62,651 nucleotides of DNA, taken from assembly GCF_016881005.1 (NCBI RefSeq), contig NZ_JACOPV010000024.1:1-62651 (forward strand), in the 5' to 3' direction. A program made the position numbers and the translations under genes. Each line of letters starts with the position of its first letter. Position 1 is the first letter of the stretch. The notes under the pieces are model-generated. The model ran no database searches and was not told the DNA's origin. It saw only the letters and a program-made list of their open reading frames with translations. This DNA is from Pseudomonas arcuscaelestis (lineage in GTDB: Bacteria; Pseudomonadota; Gammaproteobacteria; Pseudomonadales; Pseudomonadaceae). Below, piece by piece: positions 53,558 through 62,202 of this stretch.

Positions 53558-54610
53558 TCACTGCTGTTTCTTCGGCAGCACAGCGAGGAAGTTCTCGCGG
53601 GCAACCTTGTGTGCCACATCTGCAGGCAAGGCATCGAGGAGCGGATCAAACCCATGTAGTTGCTCCCCTAAAGAATCGAACCGACCGACTACATCCGAGC
53701 CAAGCATAAAGCGCTCAGGGAAGCGTTTGACCAGCTGCAGCCATGCCTCCCTGGGTTTGCCCTGCTCATCCAGCAGATAAGGCTGCAGGACGCTCCAGGA
53801 CAGGTCGATATACAGATTGGGGTAGCTCTCGAGCATACGCGACAGCGTGGGCAGCAAAAAATCCAACTGCGTCTGGTGACGATGTATCTCCATGCTGGTA
53901 CCGGCATGGGCCCAGATAAAGCGCGTGTGCGGGTGATTGCGCAACGGTTCTTCAATCTCAGCCAGGTACAGCGGATTGCGCTCGCGCTTGGAGGTGATGT
54001 TGGAGTGGATCAGCACAGGTAGATCCTGTTCGGCCGCCAGATGGTAAATGCGAGTCATGGCCTCGTTATTGGCCCGCGGGGTGTCGCCGCTGGTTAGCGC
54101 CGTCAAGTCGTCATGACGGGTGAAAACCTCGCCAATACCCTGCCACAGCCCGGGATACAGTTCGAGCATGCGCTCGATATGCGCCACGGCATTCTTGTCT
54201 ACCGGGTTGAAGCCGGTCAGAAACGGGTGAAAGCGTTGACGTTGCTGCGGATCGAGTTTTTCCAGCGCGGCGGCCACGTAGATATCCGTGGCACTGTACC
54301 AATAGGCATCGGCGTCGTCGCCGGCGTAATAGCGTGGGCGCTTGGGTTCGTCCTCGTGCCATTTCTTCGCTACCGCCACACCCGAGATCATGGATTGGTC
54401 GATGCGCGCTTTATCCATTGCTTTGAGCAACGCATCCATGCCCTCGCTTTCCTGGAAAAAGTCCACGTAATGCAGGTGTGCATCACTGTAGCGGTACTCA
54501 CGCGCCTGCACAGCCTGCAGACCCAAGCCCAGCAACAGGATGCCAACCAGGGTACTGGCATACCGATTTCTGGTAAGCGGGGTTCTGGTAAGCAGGGTTC
54601 TGGCAAACAT
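53558..54610 (-). CDS. Exported amidohydrolase (Amidohydro_2 family)
   Basis: A 350-residue TIM-barrel hydrolase with a long signal peptide (hydrophobic core STLVGILLLGLGLQAVQA). Metal and active-site motifs: DAHLHYVDFF (HxH), PVLIHSN, FIWAHAGTS and the aspartate in MLGSDVVGRFD. Family members hydrolyse or decarboxylate cyclic or amide compounds; the substrate is unknown. The start at 54610 has AAGGAGCG upstream. The n-region of the signal peptide is encoded by a 15-base tandem repeat at 54545-54604. Confidence 0.85.
   Translation of the reverse strand: MFARTLLTRTPLTRNRYASTLVGILLLGLGLQAVQAREYRYSDAHLHYVDFFQESEGMDALLKAMDKARIDQSMISGVAVAKKWHEDEPKRPRYYAGDDADAYWYSATDIYVAAALEKLDPQQRQRFHPFLTGFNPVDKNAVAHIERMLELYPGLWQGIGEVFTRHDDLTALTSGDTPRANNEAMTRIYHLAAEQDLPVLIHSNITSKRERNPLYLAEIEEPLRNHPHTRFIWAHAGTSMEIHRHQTQLDFLLPTLSRMLESYPNLYIDLSWSVLQPYLLDEQGKPREAWLQLVKRFPERFMLGSDVVGRFDSLGEQLHGFDPLLDALPADVAHKVARENFLAVLPKKQQ
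54545..54604 (-). repeat. Four 15-base tandem repeats in a signal peptide
   Basis: On the minus strand: GCCAGAACCCTGCTT, ACCAGAACCCCGCTT, ACCAGAAATCGGTAT, GCCAGTACCCTGGTT, in frame, coding ARTLL, TRTPL, TRNRY, ASTLV. The first two copies are nearly identical; the later ones have diverged. They lengthen the basic n-region. Confidence 0.85.
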
Positions 54611-54725
54611 TGCACGCTCCTTGTTGACGTCTAAGACAAGGTAGACCGGCCAAGCTACCGCGCAGTTCAAGCACTGCCTGTAACAGGTTATGCTCAAGTC
54701 CATCACCCCTGGACTGGAGCCCACT

Positions 54726-55586
54726 GTGAGTAATCTTTTGGTCATTCGCCCGCGCGCCGAATCCGTCGAAGGACAACCGATCTTGCGCCCCCTGCCTTCA
54801 GCCCAGTGCCGAAGCATCGGGCCGTTCGTTTTTTTCGACCACATGCTCGAAACCGACTACGCCGCAGGCAAAGGTGTGAATATCCGCCAGCACCCCCATA
54901 TCGGCCTGTCCACCCTCACCTACCTGTTCGAAGGGGAGCTGCTGCACAAGGACAGTCTCGGCTCCGATCAGCGGGTCAAAGCCGGAGACGTCAGCTGGAT
55001 GACCGCTGGCAGCGCGATTGCTCATGTCGAGCGTACCCCGACCGATCTGCAGGAAAGCGGCTCACGCCTGCATGGCCTGCAAGTCTGGCTAGCCTCCCCC
55101 AAAGACAAGGAACAAGGGAGCGGACACTACAGCCATCATCCTGCTGCGACCTTGCCGACGAGCGACAATCTAGGTGTCAACATTCGCTTGATCGCAGGTA
55201 ACGGATTCTGCCTGCAGTCACCGGTGCCGGTGCTTTCGCCAACGCTCTATGCGTTGATTCAGATGCAGGCCGCGACCACCCTTAGCGTGCCGAACGAGCA
55301 TATTGAGCGAGGTCTCTATGTACTCGATGGCGAGGTGCTGCTGAACGACCAAGCCGTAGAACCGCATAGCCTGGTGATACTGCCAGAGGGTGAAGAAATG
55401 AGCCTGTATGCCGAGAGCGAGAGCCAATTGGTGCTGTTTGGCGGCGACCCACTGGATGGACCACGACGAATGAACTGGAATTTTGTTGCCAGTGATCCAG
55501 CGCTGATTGATCAGGCAAGGGCCCGCTGGGCAGCCGGGGACTGGCCAACGGTACCGGGGGAAAGCGAACGAATCGAACTGCCCTGA
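54726..55586 (+). CDS. Pirin family protein
   Basis: A 286-residue bicupin pirin. The N-terminal cupin has the iron ligands in RQHPHIGLS (two histidines) and in the later AIAHVE (histidine and glutamate), the standard set. It starts at GTG 54726 with GGAG upstream. Pirins oxidise flavonols or act as redox-linked regulators; which applies here is unknown. It is divergent from the amidohydrolase, 115 bases away. Confidence 0.9.
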   Translation: MSNLLVIRPRAESVEGQPILRPLPSAQCRSIGPFVFFDHMLETDYAAGKGVNIRQHPHIGLSTLTYLFEGELLHKDSLGSDQRVKAGDVSWMTAGSAIAHVERTPTDLQESGSRLHGLQVWLASPKDKEQGSGHYSHHPAATLPTSDNLGVNIRLIAGNGFCLQSPVPVLSPTLYALIQMQAATTLSVPNEHIERGLYVLDGEVLLNDQAVEPHSLVILPEGEEMSLYAESESQLVLFGGDPLDGPRRMNWNFVASDPALIDQARARWAAGDWPTVPGESERIELP

Positions 55587-55611
55587 GCCCAGGCTGCACT
55601 GGCGACGGACA

Positions 55612-55690
55612 ATGCGTAAACCGTGGGAGCGGATTCATCCGCGAAGGGCTGCATAGCAGCCCCATCACCGAACGCTGTCTCCCACGGGTT
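55612..55690. repeat. REP-type element between the pirin and the dienelactone hydrolase genes
   Basis: CCGTGGGAG at the left faces CTCCCACGG at the right, with the Pseudomonas REP core GTGGGAGCGGATTCATCCGC and an inner GGGCTGC/GCAGCCC stem. It lies between convergent genes, as such elements usually do. Confidence 0.8.
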
Positions 55691-55705
55691 ATACCCACCC
55701 ACTCC

Positions 55706-56431
55706 CTAGGCTTCGAACACTTCATCCAACACGTTGTACATGGCCCGGAACGCCCGCTTGGAGGTGCGTGCGTCGTACTTCATCTTGCCAGGGATGTTGG
55801 CCGCCGTGTCGGTGAACGAATGCACCGCACCACCATAACTGACCAATTGCCAGTCTACCTTGGCCGCATCCATCTCGGCAGCGAAAGCCGGTAGCTGCTC
55901 TGCAGGCACAAACGGATCGGCCGCGCCATGCAACACCAGCATCGATGCATTCACTTTGCCTTCTTGGGCCGGCAATGGCGTATCCAGCGTGCCGTGGAAC
56001 GACACCGCCGCCTGCAGGCGCTCATCGGCACGCGCCAGTTCCAAGGCGCAACAACCGCCAAAACAGAAACCGAAGGTAGCAAGCTTGCCCGGCTCCAGCA
56101 CCGCCCTGGATTGCCCCAGCAACTGATCCAGTGCCGCTTTGAGGCGCTTGCGCAGCTCAACCCGGTCATCTTTCAACGGCGTCATCGCCGCGCCCGCTTC
56201 GTCCATGTTCGAGGGCCGCAGGGTCTGCCCATAAATATCGGCGAGCAGCACCACATAGCCTTGAGCAGCCACATCCCTGGCGATGCGCTCAGCACCTTCA
56301 CCGACCCCCATCCAGTTCGGTGCCATCAGCAAACCAGGTTGTTCCTTGGCGCCCTGGGTATAAAACAAACGACTCTCATAGGCTTTGCCGGCAACATGAT
56401 AGACCAGCGATTCGACGGTAACCTTGCTCAT
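55706..56431 (-). CDS. Dienelactone hydrolase family protein
   Basis: A 241-residue alpha/beta hydrolase with the triad of this family: cysteine in GFCFGGCC (about 121-128), aspartate in GAADPFVP and histidine in GAVHSFTD. AAGGAGG lies right before the ATG. Family members open dienelactones or act on small esters; the substrate is unknown. It lies upstream of htpG on the same strand but is separated from it by the htpG terminator. Confidence 0.9.
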   Translation of the reverse strand: MSKVTVESLVYHVAGKAYESRLFYTQGAKEQPGLLMAPNWMGVGEGAERIARDVAAQGYVVLLADIYGQTLRPSNMDEAGAAMTPLKDDRVELRKRLKAALDQLLGQSRAVLEPGKLATFGFCFGGCCALELARADERLQAAVSFHGTLDTPLPAQEGKVNASMLVLHGAADPFVPAEQLPAFAAEMDAAKVDWQLVSYGGAVHSFTDTAANIPGKMKYDARTSKRAFRAMYNVLDEVFEA

Positions 56432-56454
56432 GCAGTCCTCCTTGCACCATGAAA

Positions 56455-56476
56455 AAAGCCCGCCGAAGCGGGCTTT
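56455..56476 (-). terminator. Terminator after htpG
   Basis: AAAGCCCGC and GCGGGCTTT pair around CGAA; on the minus strand the stem is followed by TTTCATG. It lies 13 bases after the htpG stop and ends at the neighbouring gene start. Confidence 0.85.
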
Positions 56477-56488
56477 CCCTGACTCTAC

Positions 56489-58393
56489 TTAAGCCGACAA
56501 TTCGACCAGCAGCTTGTTCAGGCGACGAACGTACGCCGCCGGGTCCTTCAAGCTGTCCCCCGCTGCCAGGGCAGCCTGATCGAAGAGAATGTGCGAGAAG
56601 TCGGCGAAACGATCTTCGCTCTGCTCGTTGTCCAGTTTCTCGATCAGCGGGTGGCCCGGGTTGAATTCGAAGATTGGCTTGGAGTCCGGCACTTTCTGTC
56701 CGCTGGCTTCCAGAATCTGGCGCATCTGCAGACCCAAGTCCTGCTCACCGATGGCAAGGATCGCTGGCGAATCGGTCAAGCGGTGGGAAACACGCACTTC
56801 GCTGACGCTCTCGCCCAATGCCGCTTTCAAGCGCTCGACCAGGCCTTCTTTTTCCTTGGCAACTTCTTCCTGGGCCTTCTTGTCCTCTTCAGAGTCCAAC
56901 TTGCCCAGATCCAGGTCGCCACGGGCAACATCGACGAAGCTCTTGCCGTCGAACTCGCTCAGGTAGCTCATCAGCCACTCGTCGATACGGTCAGTGAGCA
57001 GCAGCACCTCGATGCCTTTTTTACGGAAGACTTCCAGGTGCGGGCTGTTCTTGACCTGCGCGTACGACTCACCCGTGAGGAAGTAGATCTTGTCCTGACC
57101 TTCCTTGGCACGAGCCAGGTAGTCTGCCAAGGACACGCTTTGCTCGCCGCTTTCATCGCTGGTGGAAGCGAAGCGCAGCAGTCCGGCGATCTTCTCCTTG
57201 TTGGCGAAATCTTCGGCCGGACCTTCTTTCATGACTTGGCCGAAGTTTTTCCAGAAGCCCTTGTACTGCTCTGGCTCGTTCTTGGCCAGCTTCTCGAGCA
57301 TGTCCAGAACGCGCTTGGTGAGTGCCGATTTCATCGAATCGATGATCGGATCTTTTTGCAGGATTTCTCGCGAAACGTTAAGCGACAGATCGTTGGAGTC
57401 GACCACACCTTTGATAAAGCGCAGGTACAGCGGCAGGAACGACTCGGCCTGGTCCATGACGAACACGCGCTGAACGTACAGCTTCAGACCGCGAGGCGCC
57501 TCGCGCTGATACAGGTCGAACGGCGCACGTGCCGGTACGTAGAGCAGCGAGTTGTACTCAAGCTTGCCTTCGACCTTGTTGTGGCTCCAGGCCAACGGGT
57601 TTTCGAAATCGTGACCGATGTGTTTGTAGAACTCCTGGTATTCCTCGTCCTTGATCTCGGTACGCGGACGGGTCCACAGAGCGCTGGCACGGTTGACGGT
57701 TTCCCATTCCTCGGCCGGCTTCTCCTCGCCTTCTGCGGCTTCGACTTGCTTTGGCAGTTCGATTGGCAGCGCGATATGGTCGGAATACTTCTTGATGATG
57801 TTGCGCAGACGCCAGCCATCAGCGAATTCTTCTTCACCCTTTTTCAGGTGCAGAACGATACGGGTACCACGGTCGGCTTTGTCGACAGTAGCCACTTCAA
57901 AGTCGCCCTCGCCCTTGGACGACCAATGCACACCTTCGGCTGCTGGCGCACCGGCACGACGGCTGAACACATCGACCTTGTCGGCGACGATAAAGGCCGA
58001 ATAGAAGCCCACACCGAACTGACCGATCAAGTGCGAATCTTTTTTCTGGTCGCCGGTTAGGTTCTTCATGAAGTCGGCAGTGCCGGACTTGGCGATCGTA
58101 CCCAGGTGGGTGATCACGTCTTCACGGCTCATGCCGATGCCGTTGTCTTCGAGGGTAACGGTATTGGCATCCTTGTCGAAGCTGACACGGATTTTCAGCT
58201 CGGCGCCACCTTCGAGCAGCTCAGGCTTGGCCAAGGCTTCGAAACGCAGTTTATCGACCGCGTCGGAGGCGTTGGAAATCAGTTCGCGAAGGAAGATTTC
58301 CTTGTTCGAATACAGGGAATGGATCATGAGGTGCAGCAGCTGCTTGACCTCGGTCTGGAAGCCCAGGGTTTCTTTTTGAGTTTCCACACTCAT
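56489..58393 (-). CDS. htpG: Chaperone HtpG (Hsp90)
   Basis: A 634-residue Hsp90: N-terminal ATPase with LISNASDAVDKLRF, DNGIGMS and GQFGVGFYSAF, then middle domain (NVSREILQ) and C-terminal dimerisation domain. The start at 58393 follows GGAG; an earlier in-frame frame would read through the promoter. A near-perfect sigma-32 promoter 87 bases upstream matches its heat-shock role. Confidence 0.98.
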   Translation of the reverse strand: MSVETQKETLGFQTEVKQLLHLMIHSLYSNKEIFLRELISNASDAVDKLRFEALAKPELLEGGAELKIRVSFDKDANTVTLEDNGIGMSREDVITHLGTIAKSGTADFMKNLTGDQKKDSHLIGQFGVGFYSAFIVADKVDVFSRRAGAPAAEGVHWSSKGEGDFEVATVDKADRGTRIVLHLKKGEEEFADGWRLRNIIKKYSDHIALPIELPKQVEAAEGEEKPAEEWETVNRASALWTRPRTEIKDEEYQEFYKHIGHDFENPLAWSHNKVEGKLEYNSLLYVPARAPFDLYQREAPRGLKLYVQRVFVMDQAESFLPLYLRFIKGVVDSNDLSLNVSREILQKDPIIDSMKSALTKRVLDMLEKLAKNEPEQYKGFWKNFGQVMKEGPAEDFANKEKIAGLLRFASTSDESGEQSVSLADYLARAKEGQDKIYFLTGESYAQVKNSPHLEVFRKKGIEVLLLTDRIDEWLMSYLSEFDGKSFVDVARGDLDLGKLDSEEDKKAQEEVAKEKEGLVERLKAALGESVSEVRVSHRLTDSPAILAIGEQDLGLQMRQILEASGQKVPDSKPIFEFNPGHPLIEKLDNEQSEDRFADFSHILFDQAALAAGDSLKDPAAYVRRLNKLLVELSA

Positions 58394-58479
58394 GGTATTC
58401 AACACTCCAATCTGATGGCAGTAGTCGTTCGGCAGGCGGGCACATCGGCCCTGCCTGCTTTCACGGCGGGATGTCATGC

Positions 58480-58507
58480 AGATGGGGGCACGAGAAACTA
58501 TTTCAAG
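58480..58507 (-). promoter_or_regulatory. Sigma-32 promoter of htpG
   Basis: On the minus strand CTTGAAA (58507-58501), 13 bases, CCCCATCT (58487-58480): the consensus heat-shock promoter. The -35 hexamer lies inside the last codons of the upstream thioesterase gene. Confidence 0.88.
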
Positions 58508-58959
58508 GGCATAACGACTTCTTCGATCTTGAAATGCGCACGCGCCGTGGCAATCGGTTCAGCTTCGCTGCCTTGCCAGGCGGTTATCGCCACGTTGGTC
58601 ACCCGTCGCCCCTGGCGCCACAACTGGCAGCGAGCATAGGTGTCGCGAAAATGCCCCGCACGCAGATAGTCGATGGAAAAATCGATGATTTTCGGAATCG
58701 TCGCGCTTTCACTGAAAATCAGCAGGTACAAGGCTGCCGACAATTCCATGAACCCGGCAATAACCCCTCCGTGAATGGCGGGCAGCAATGGGTTGCCAAT
58801 GTTTTCCCGACTGGCCGGCAAGCAAAACAGCAGGTCGTCGCCCTCGCGACTGCACTGAATACCAATCAACCCCGCATAGGGAATCAACTGCAACAATGGC
58901 TGATAGTTACCTTCAGCATGAGCCTTGCGTAACTGCAAATGCACCTCTGCGGGAATCAT
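58498..58959 (-). CDS. PaaI-type thioesterase, second of a coupled pair
   Basis: A 153-residue hot-dog protein with the PaaI-type core NPLLPAIHGGVIAGFMELSAALYLL, including the HGG that binds the CoA thioester. It hydrolyses acyl-CoA of unknown chain. The start at 58959 overlaps the stop of the upstream partner as ATGA, with AAGGAG upstream. Its last codons carry the htpG -35 element. Confidence 0.88.
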   Translation of the reverse strand: MIPAEVHLQLRKAHAEGNYQPLLQLIPYAGLIGIQCSREGDDLLFCLPASRENIGNPLLPAIHGGVIAGFMELSAALYLLIFSESATIPKIIDFSIDYLRAGHFRDTYARCQLWRQGRRVTNVAITAWQGSEAEPIATARAHFKIEEVVMPLK

Positions 58960-59432
58960 TGCCCATGCTCCTTCAGCGAACTGCCAAAACTCAGACCGCC
59001 CTTCACATTTTTGCCCAATCGCATAAAGGTACCCACCACTTGCGCTATGGGTTGTTCGGGATCGTCCTGATACGCCATGCCACGCGTAAAAATCACGTCC
59101 CGGGTGACCCGATAGCAATGCGCATAACCGTAGACATCAAGGCCGGGCCTGGCTGAATGCATATAATCAATGCGCAGATCGAGCGTCGGGCAGACTTCGA
59201 ACTCCGGCAGTACACACAACGTGGCCATGCCGCAGGTGGTATCCATCAATGTCGTCAGGGCACCACCATGAATAGCTCCAGTCTGTGGATTGCCGATGAT
59301 TCTCGACGAGTATGGCAGCACCAGCGTCATACCCTGGTTATTCACCTGATGCACACGCATCTGTAGAACCTGGCAATGAGGCAAAGCACCAAGAAACCGC
59401 TCTGCCATGGCCATCAATGGAGTGTCGCTCAT
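58956..59432 (-). CDS. PaaI-type thioesterase, first of a coupled pair
   Basis: A 158-residue hot-dog thioesterase with NPQTGAIHGGALTTLMDTTCGMA, the catalytic aspartate in TLMDTT and HGG. It starts MSDTPLMAMAERFLG at 59432, with a weak AAGG upstream. Translation of the next thioesterase gene is coupled to it. The two proteins may form a mixed hot-dog oligomer (inference). The substrate is unknown. Confidence 0.88.
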   Translation of the reverse strand: MSDTPLMAMAERFLGALPHCQVLQMRVHQVNNQGMTLVLPYSSRIIGNPQTGAIHGGALTTLMDTTCGMATLCVLPEFEVCPTLDLRIDYMHSARPGLDVYGYAHCYRVTRDVIFTRGMAYQDDPEQPIAQVVGTFMRLGKNVKGGLSFGSSLKEHGQ

Positions 59433-59588
59433 ATCACTAAGGCCTTTGTGGTTATTGAGACAATGCACACGCCCCAAAAAAAGTCTATGTAGATCCGGGG
59501 GTTATATATCTGTAATGTATGTGGAACTTCTGTCCGTTACTTGAGCTCAAAGGAACAAGTAACTTATTTCCACAAGGAGAAACACCCC

Positions 59589-59879
59589 ATGCGTAAACCT
59601 TTTGCTTTTGCCGTAATGCTGGCCGCCGCCCTGGGTCTCGCTGCTTGCGATAAAGCCAGCGAAGACAAGGCTCAGGATGCTGCGCAACATACCGAGAACG
59701 CCCAGCAGAAGATGGACGAAGCTCAGGATAAAGTGAACGAGGCTGCAAAAGAAAACGCTGAAGCTGCCAAAGACAGTGCTGAAGCGCAACAGAAAGCCGC
59801 TGAAGAAGCTGCTCCTGCCGCTCCTGCTGCACCGGTCACCCCAGCGCCAGAAACTACTCCAGCCGAGCCTGCCAAGTAA
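59589..59879 (+). CDS. Small alanine-rich lipoprotein
   Basis: A 96-residue lipoprotein: signal peptide with lipobox LAAC, lipidated C20, then an Ala/Glu/Lys-rich helical region (about 25-75, heptad-like, such as KDSAEAQQKAAEEAA) and a proline/alanine tail. AAGGAG stands before the ATG at 59589. It could be an outer-membrane spacer protein. There is no close named family I can give. Confidence 0.85.
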   Translation: MRKPFAFAVMLAAALGLAACDKASEDKAQDAAQHTENAQQKMDEAQDKVNEAAKENAEAAKDSAEAQQKAAEEAAPAAPAAPVTPAPETTPAEPAK

Positions 59880-59896
59880 GCAAGCGCCCTGGAATG

Positions 59897-59925
59897 AAAA
59901 AACCCGACAGCTGTCGGGTTTTTTT
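59897..59925 (+). terminator. Terminator after the lipoprotein gene
   Basis: AAACCCGACAG and CTGTCGGGTTT form a perfect stem with A and T runs on either side. It serves the plus strand and possibly the convergent gene. Confidence 0.9.
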
Positions 59926-59952
59926 ATGTTCGTGACTCAGGGCTGTAACGAT

Positions 59953-60696
59953 TCAGTTAACAGCAGTGTCTTTAGCTGTTTCCAGCGTTGGCACCTCGGT
60001 CGGGGTATATACCATTACTTCCAGCACATCGGAGTGAAACTCGCGCCGGTACAACACGAGGACCACACCCGTACTCATCAGCATGAATAACCATGGGCTG
60101 ATAAACCAACTGAGCATGGCCATGCCAAAGTAGTAAGAGCGCAAGCCAAAGTTGAACTGGTTGGCAGCCATTGAAATGACTCGAGCCGCACGCTGGGCGA
60201 ATGCTTTACGCTCCAGTTCGTTGACATGACGTTCCCCAACCATGGGCGCCGATCCCACCAAAATGGCCGCAAAGTTATATTGACGCATGCACCAACTGAA
60301 GGTGAAAAAAGCATAGACAAACACCGTGGCCAAGCACAGCAGCTTTACTTCCGACATGCCTTGAGTCGCCTGCTGCACCAGCGGCAAGTCAGCCAGTAAT
60401 GACACGGCGCGATCAGACGCGCCGAGCACAGTAAGAATACCCGCGAGAATAATCAGCGTACTGGAAGCAAAAAACGAAGCGTTGCGCTCAAGATTAGCCA
60501 CAACACTTGCATCGGCAATACGGTTGTCCCGCATCAACATACGGCGCATCCAGTCTTCGCGGTACAGGTGCAATACGCTGGCCAGACAGGCCGTGTCGCG
60601 CCCCTTCCAGGTCGCATAGCGGGTATAGCCGCCCCAGCACACGACAAACCAACAGGCTGCCAGTAGATGAATCAGATTATTTTGAATGAAACTCAT
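59953..60696 (-). CDS. DUF599-like membrane protein
   Basis: A 247-residue protein with four membrane segments (about 5-22, 75-95, 115-140 and 200-225). The N-terminus MSFIQNNLIHLLAACWFVVC and EDWMRRMLMRDNRIADASVV match DUF599 proteins from memory. The start at 60696 has GGGACCTCGC upstream. The function is unknown. Confidence 0.83.
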   Translation of the reverse strand: MSFIQNNLIHLLAACWFVVCWGGYTRYATWKGRDTACLASVLHLYREDWMRRMLMRDNRIADASVVANLERNASFFASSTLIILAGILTVLGASDRAVSLLADLPLVQQATQGMSEVKLLCLATVFVYAFFTFSWCMRQYNFAAILVGSAPMVGERHVNELERKAFAQRAARVISMAANQFNFGLRSYYFGMAMLSWFISPWLFMLMSTGVVLVLYRREFHSDVLEVMVYTPTEVPTLETAKDTAVN

Positions 60697-60794
60697 GCGA
60701 GGTCCCGGTAAATAAGTTCGAACACAGTAATACGCATTGACCGGTTTTCGACGCTTAGCCGAAGAAAAAGACACGTCCGCTTCCGCACAACGAA

Positions 60795-60828
60795 AAAGCC
60801 CCGCATCCTTTTCAGGATGCGGGGCTTT
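60795..60828 (-). terminator. Terminator after brnQ
   Basis: AAAGCCCCGCATCC and GGATGCGGGGCTTT pair around six bases; on the minus strand the stem is followed by TTCG. It lies 60 bases after the brnQ stop. Confidence 0.88.
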
Positions 60829-60888
60829 GTAAATATGCCCAGGCTGGCGCGCTTTGGCTTGTGGCCGGCGCCAGACAAGGGCCTATTC

Positions 60889-62202
60889 TCAGGCCAGCGC
60901 TTCGCGTGGCTTGCCCAGCAAGCGGTCGCAGCCGATGGCGATTGCCAAGGTTGCGACCGACGGAACCAGCCAGGCCAGACCTTGCTCGCTGAGCGGCAAG
61001 TGGGCCAGGAAGTCTGGCAGATTCACACCCAGGCTGGTGCCCTTGATGGCGTCAACCATACCGAAGATAAGCGATACCAGCATCACTGGCGCCAGGATAC
61101 GCACTTGCGAGTTCCACAGGTCTTTGCAGAAGCTCAAGCCCACCACCACGATGCACGGTGGGTAAATCGCCGTAAGCACCGGGATCGAGAACATGATCAG
61201 CTTGGTCAGGCCCAGGTTCGAGATGAGCAGCGAGAAGCCGCACAGGATCACTACCAGGACCCGATAGGACAACGGCAGCACCTGGCTGAAATACTCGGCA
61301 CACGCGCAGGTCAGGCCAACCGCAGTCACCAGGCAAGCCAGGGCGATCAACACCGCAAGAAAACCGCTGCCCAGTGAGCCAAAGGTGTGCTGCACATATG
61401 CATGCAGTACCGCGGCGCCATTGGATGCCCCGGCAGCAATCTCGTGACTGCTGGCCCCCAGGCGGAACAAGCTGATGTAGACCAGCGCCAGGCCGACACC
61501 AGCGATCAGGCCGGCAATGATGGCATAACGAGTGATCAGCCTTGGCGACTCGACACCACGGGAACGGATGGCATTGACGATGACGATACCGAATACCAGC
61601 GCACCAAGGGTATCCATGGTCAGGTAGCCATTGATAAAGCCTTGGGAAAATGCCGATGCCTCATAGGCTGGCAACGCATCACCTGTGGTACCGGCCGGCA
61701 GCATGAACGCGGCAATGCCCAACGCCGCCAAGGCAATGATTTTCAGTGGCGCGAGGAAACGACCCACGGTATCGAGCAGTTTTCCGGGGTACATCGACAC
61801 GGCCAGAACCAACAGGAAGTACACCAGGCTGTAAATAAACAGCGCGGTCGAGCTTTCGCCGGTCAGCGGTGCCACACCTACTTCGAAGGAAACCGTCGCG
61901 GTTCGCGGCGTGGCGAATAGAGGACCGACTGACAGGTAGCAGACCGCCGCAAGCAACCCGCCAGCGACCTTGCCAATAGGACTGCTAAGCGCATCCATAC
62001 CACCGCCAACCTTGGCCAGGGCGATAACGGTGACAACCGGCAGACCTACCGCCGTGATCAGAAAGCCCAGCGCAGCCATCCACACGTGGGGGCCGGACTC
62101 TAGGCCGACGATCGGCGGAAAAATGATATTGCCCGCACCGACGAACAACGCGAACGTCATAAAACCAAGCGCCAGGACATCCTGGCCTTTCAAGACTTTC
62201 AT
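60889..62202 (-). CDS. brnQ: Branched-chain amino acid carrier
   Basis: A 437-residue LIVCS-family sodium-coupled symporter with about twelve membrane segments. The N-terminus MKVLKGQDVLALGFMTFALFVGAGNIIFPP is the family signature, and SVGPLFATPRTATVSFEVG follows in the substrate region. It imports leucine, isoleucine and valine. The leader upstream is long and folded. Confidence 0.95.
   Translation of the reverse strand: MKVLKGQDVLALGFMTFALFVGAGNIIFPPIVGLESGPHVWMAALGFLITAVGLPVVTVIALAKVGGGMDALSSPIGKVAGGLLAAVCYLSVGPLFATPRTATVSFEVGVAPLTGESSTALFIYSLVYFLLVLAVSMYPGKLLDTVGRFLAPLKIIALAALGIAAFMLPAGTTGDALPAYEASAFSQGFINGYLTMDTLGALVFGIVIVNAIRSRGVESPRLITRYAIIAGLIAGVGLALVYISLFRLGASSHEIAAGASNGAAVLHAYVQHTFGSLGSGFLAVLIALACLVTAVGLTCACAEYFSQVLPLSYRVLVVILCGFSLLISNLGLTKLIMFSIPVLTAIYPPCIVVVGLSFCKDLWNSQVRILAPVMLVSLIFGMVDAIKGTSLGVNLPDFLAHLPLSEQGLAWLVPSVATLAIAIGCDRLLGKPREALA

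Noticed and set aside
54545..54604. CRISPR-like repeats
   Set aside because: The units are adjacent without spacers, in frame with a signal peptide; they are a tandem repeat.
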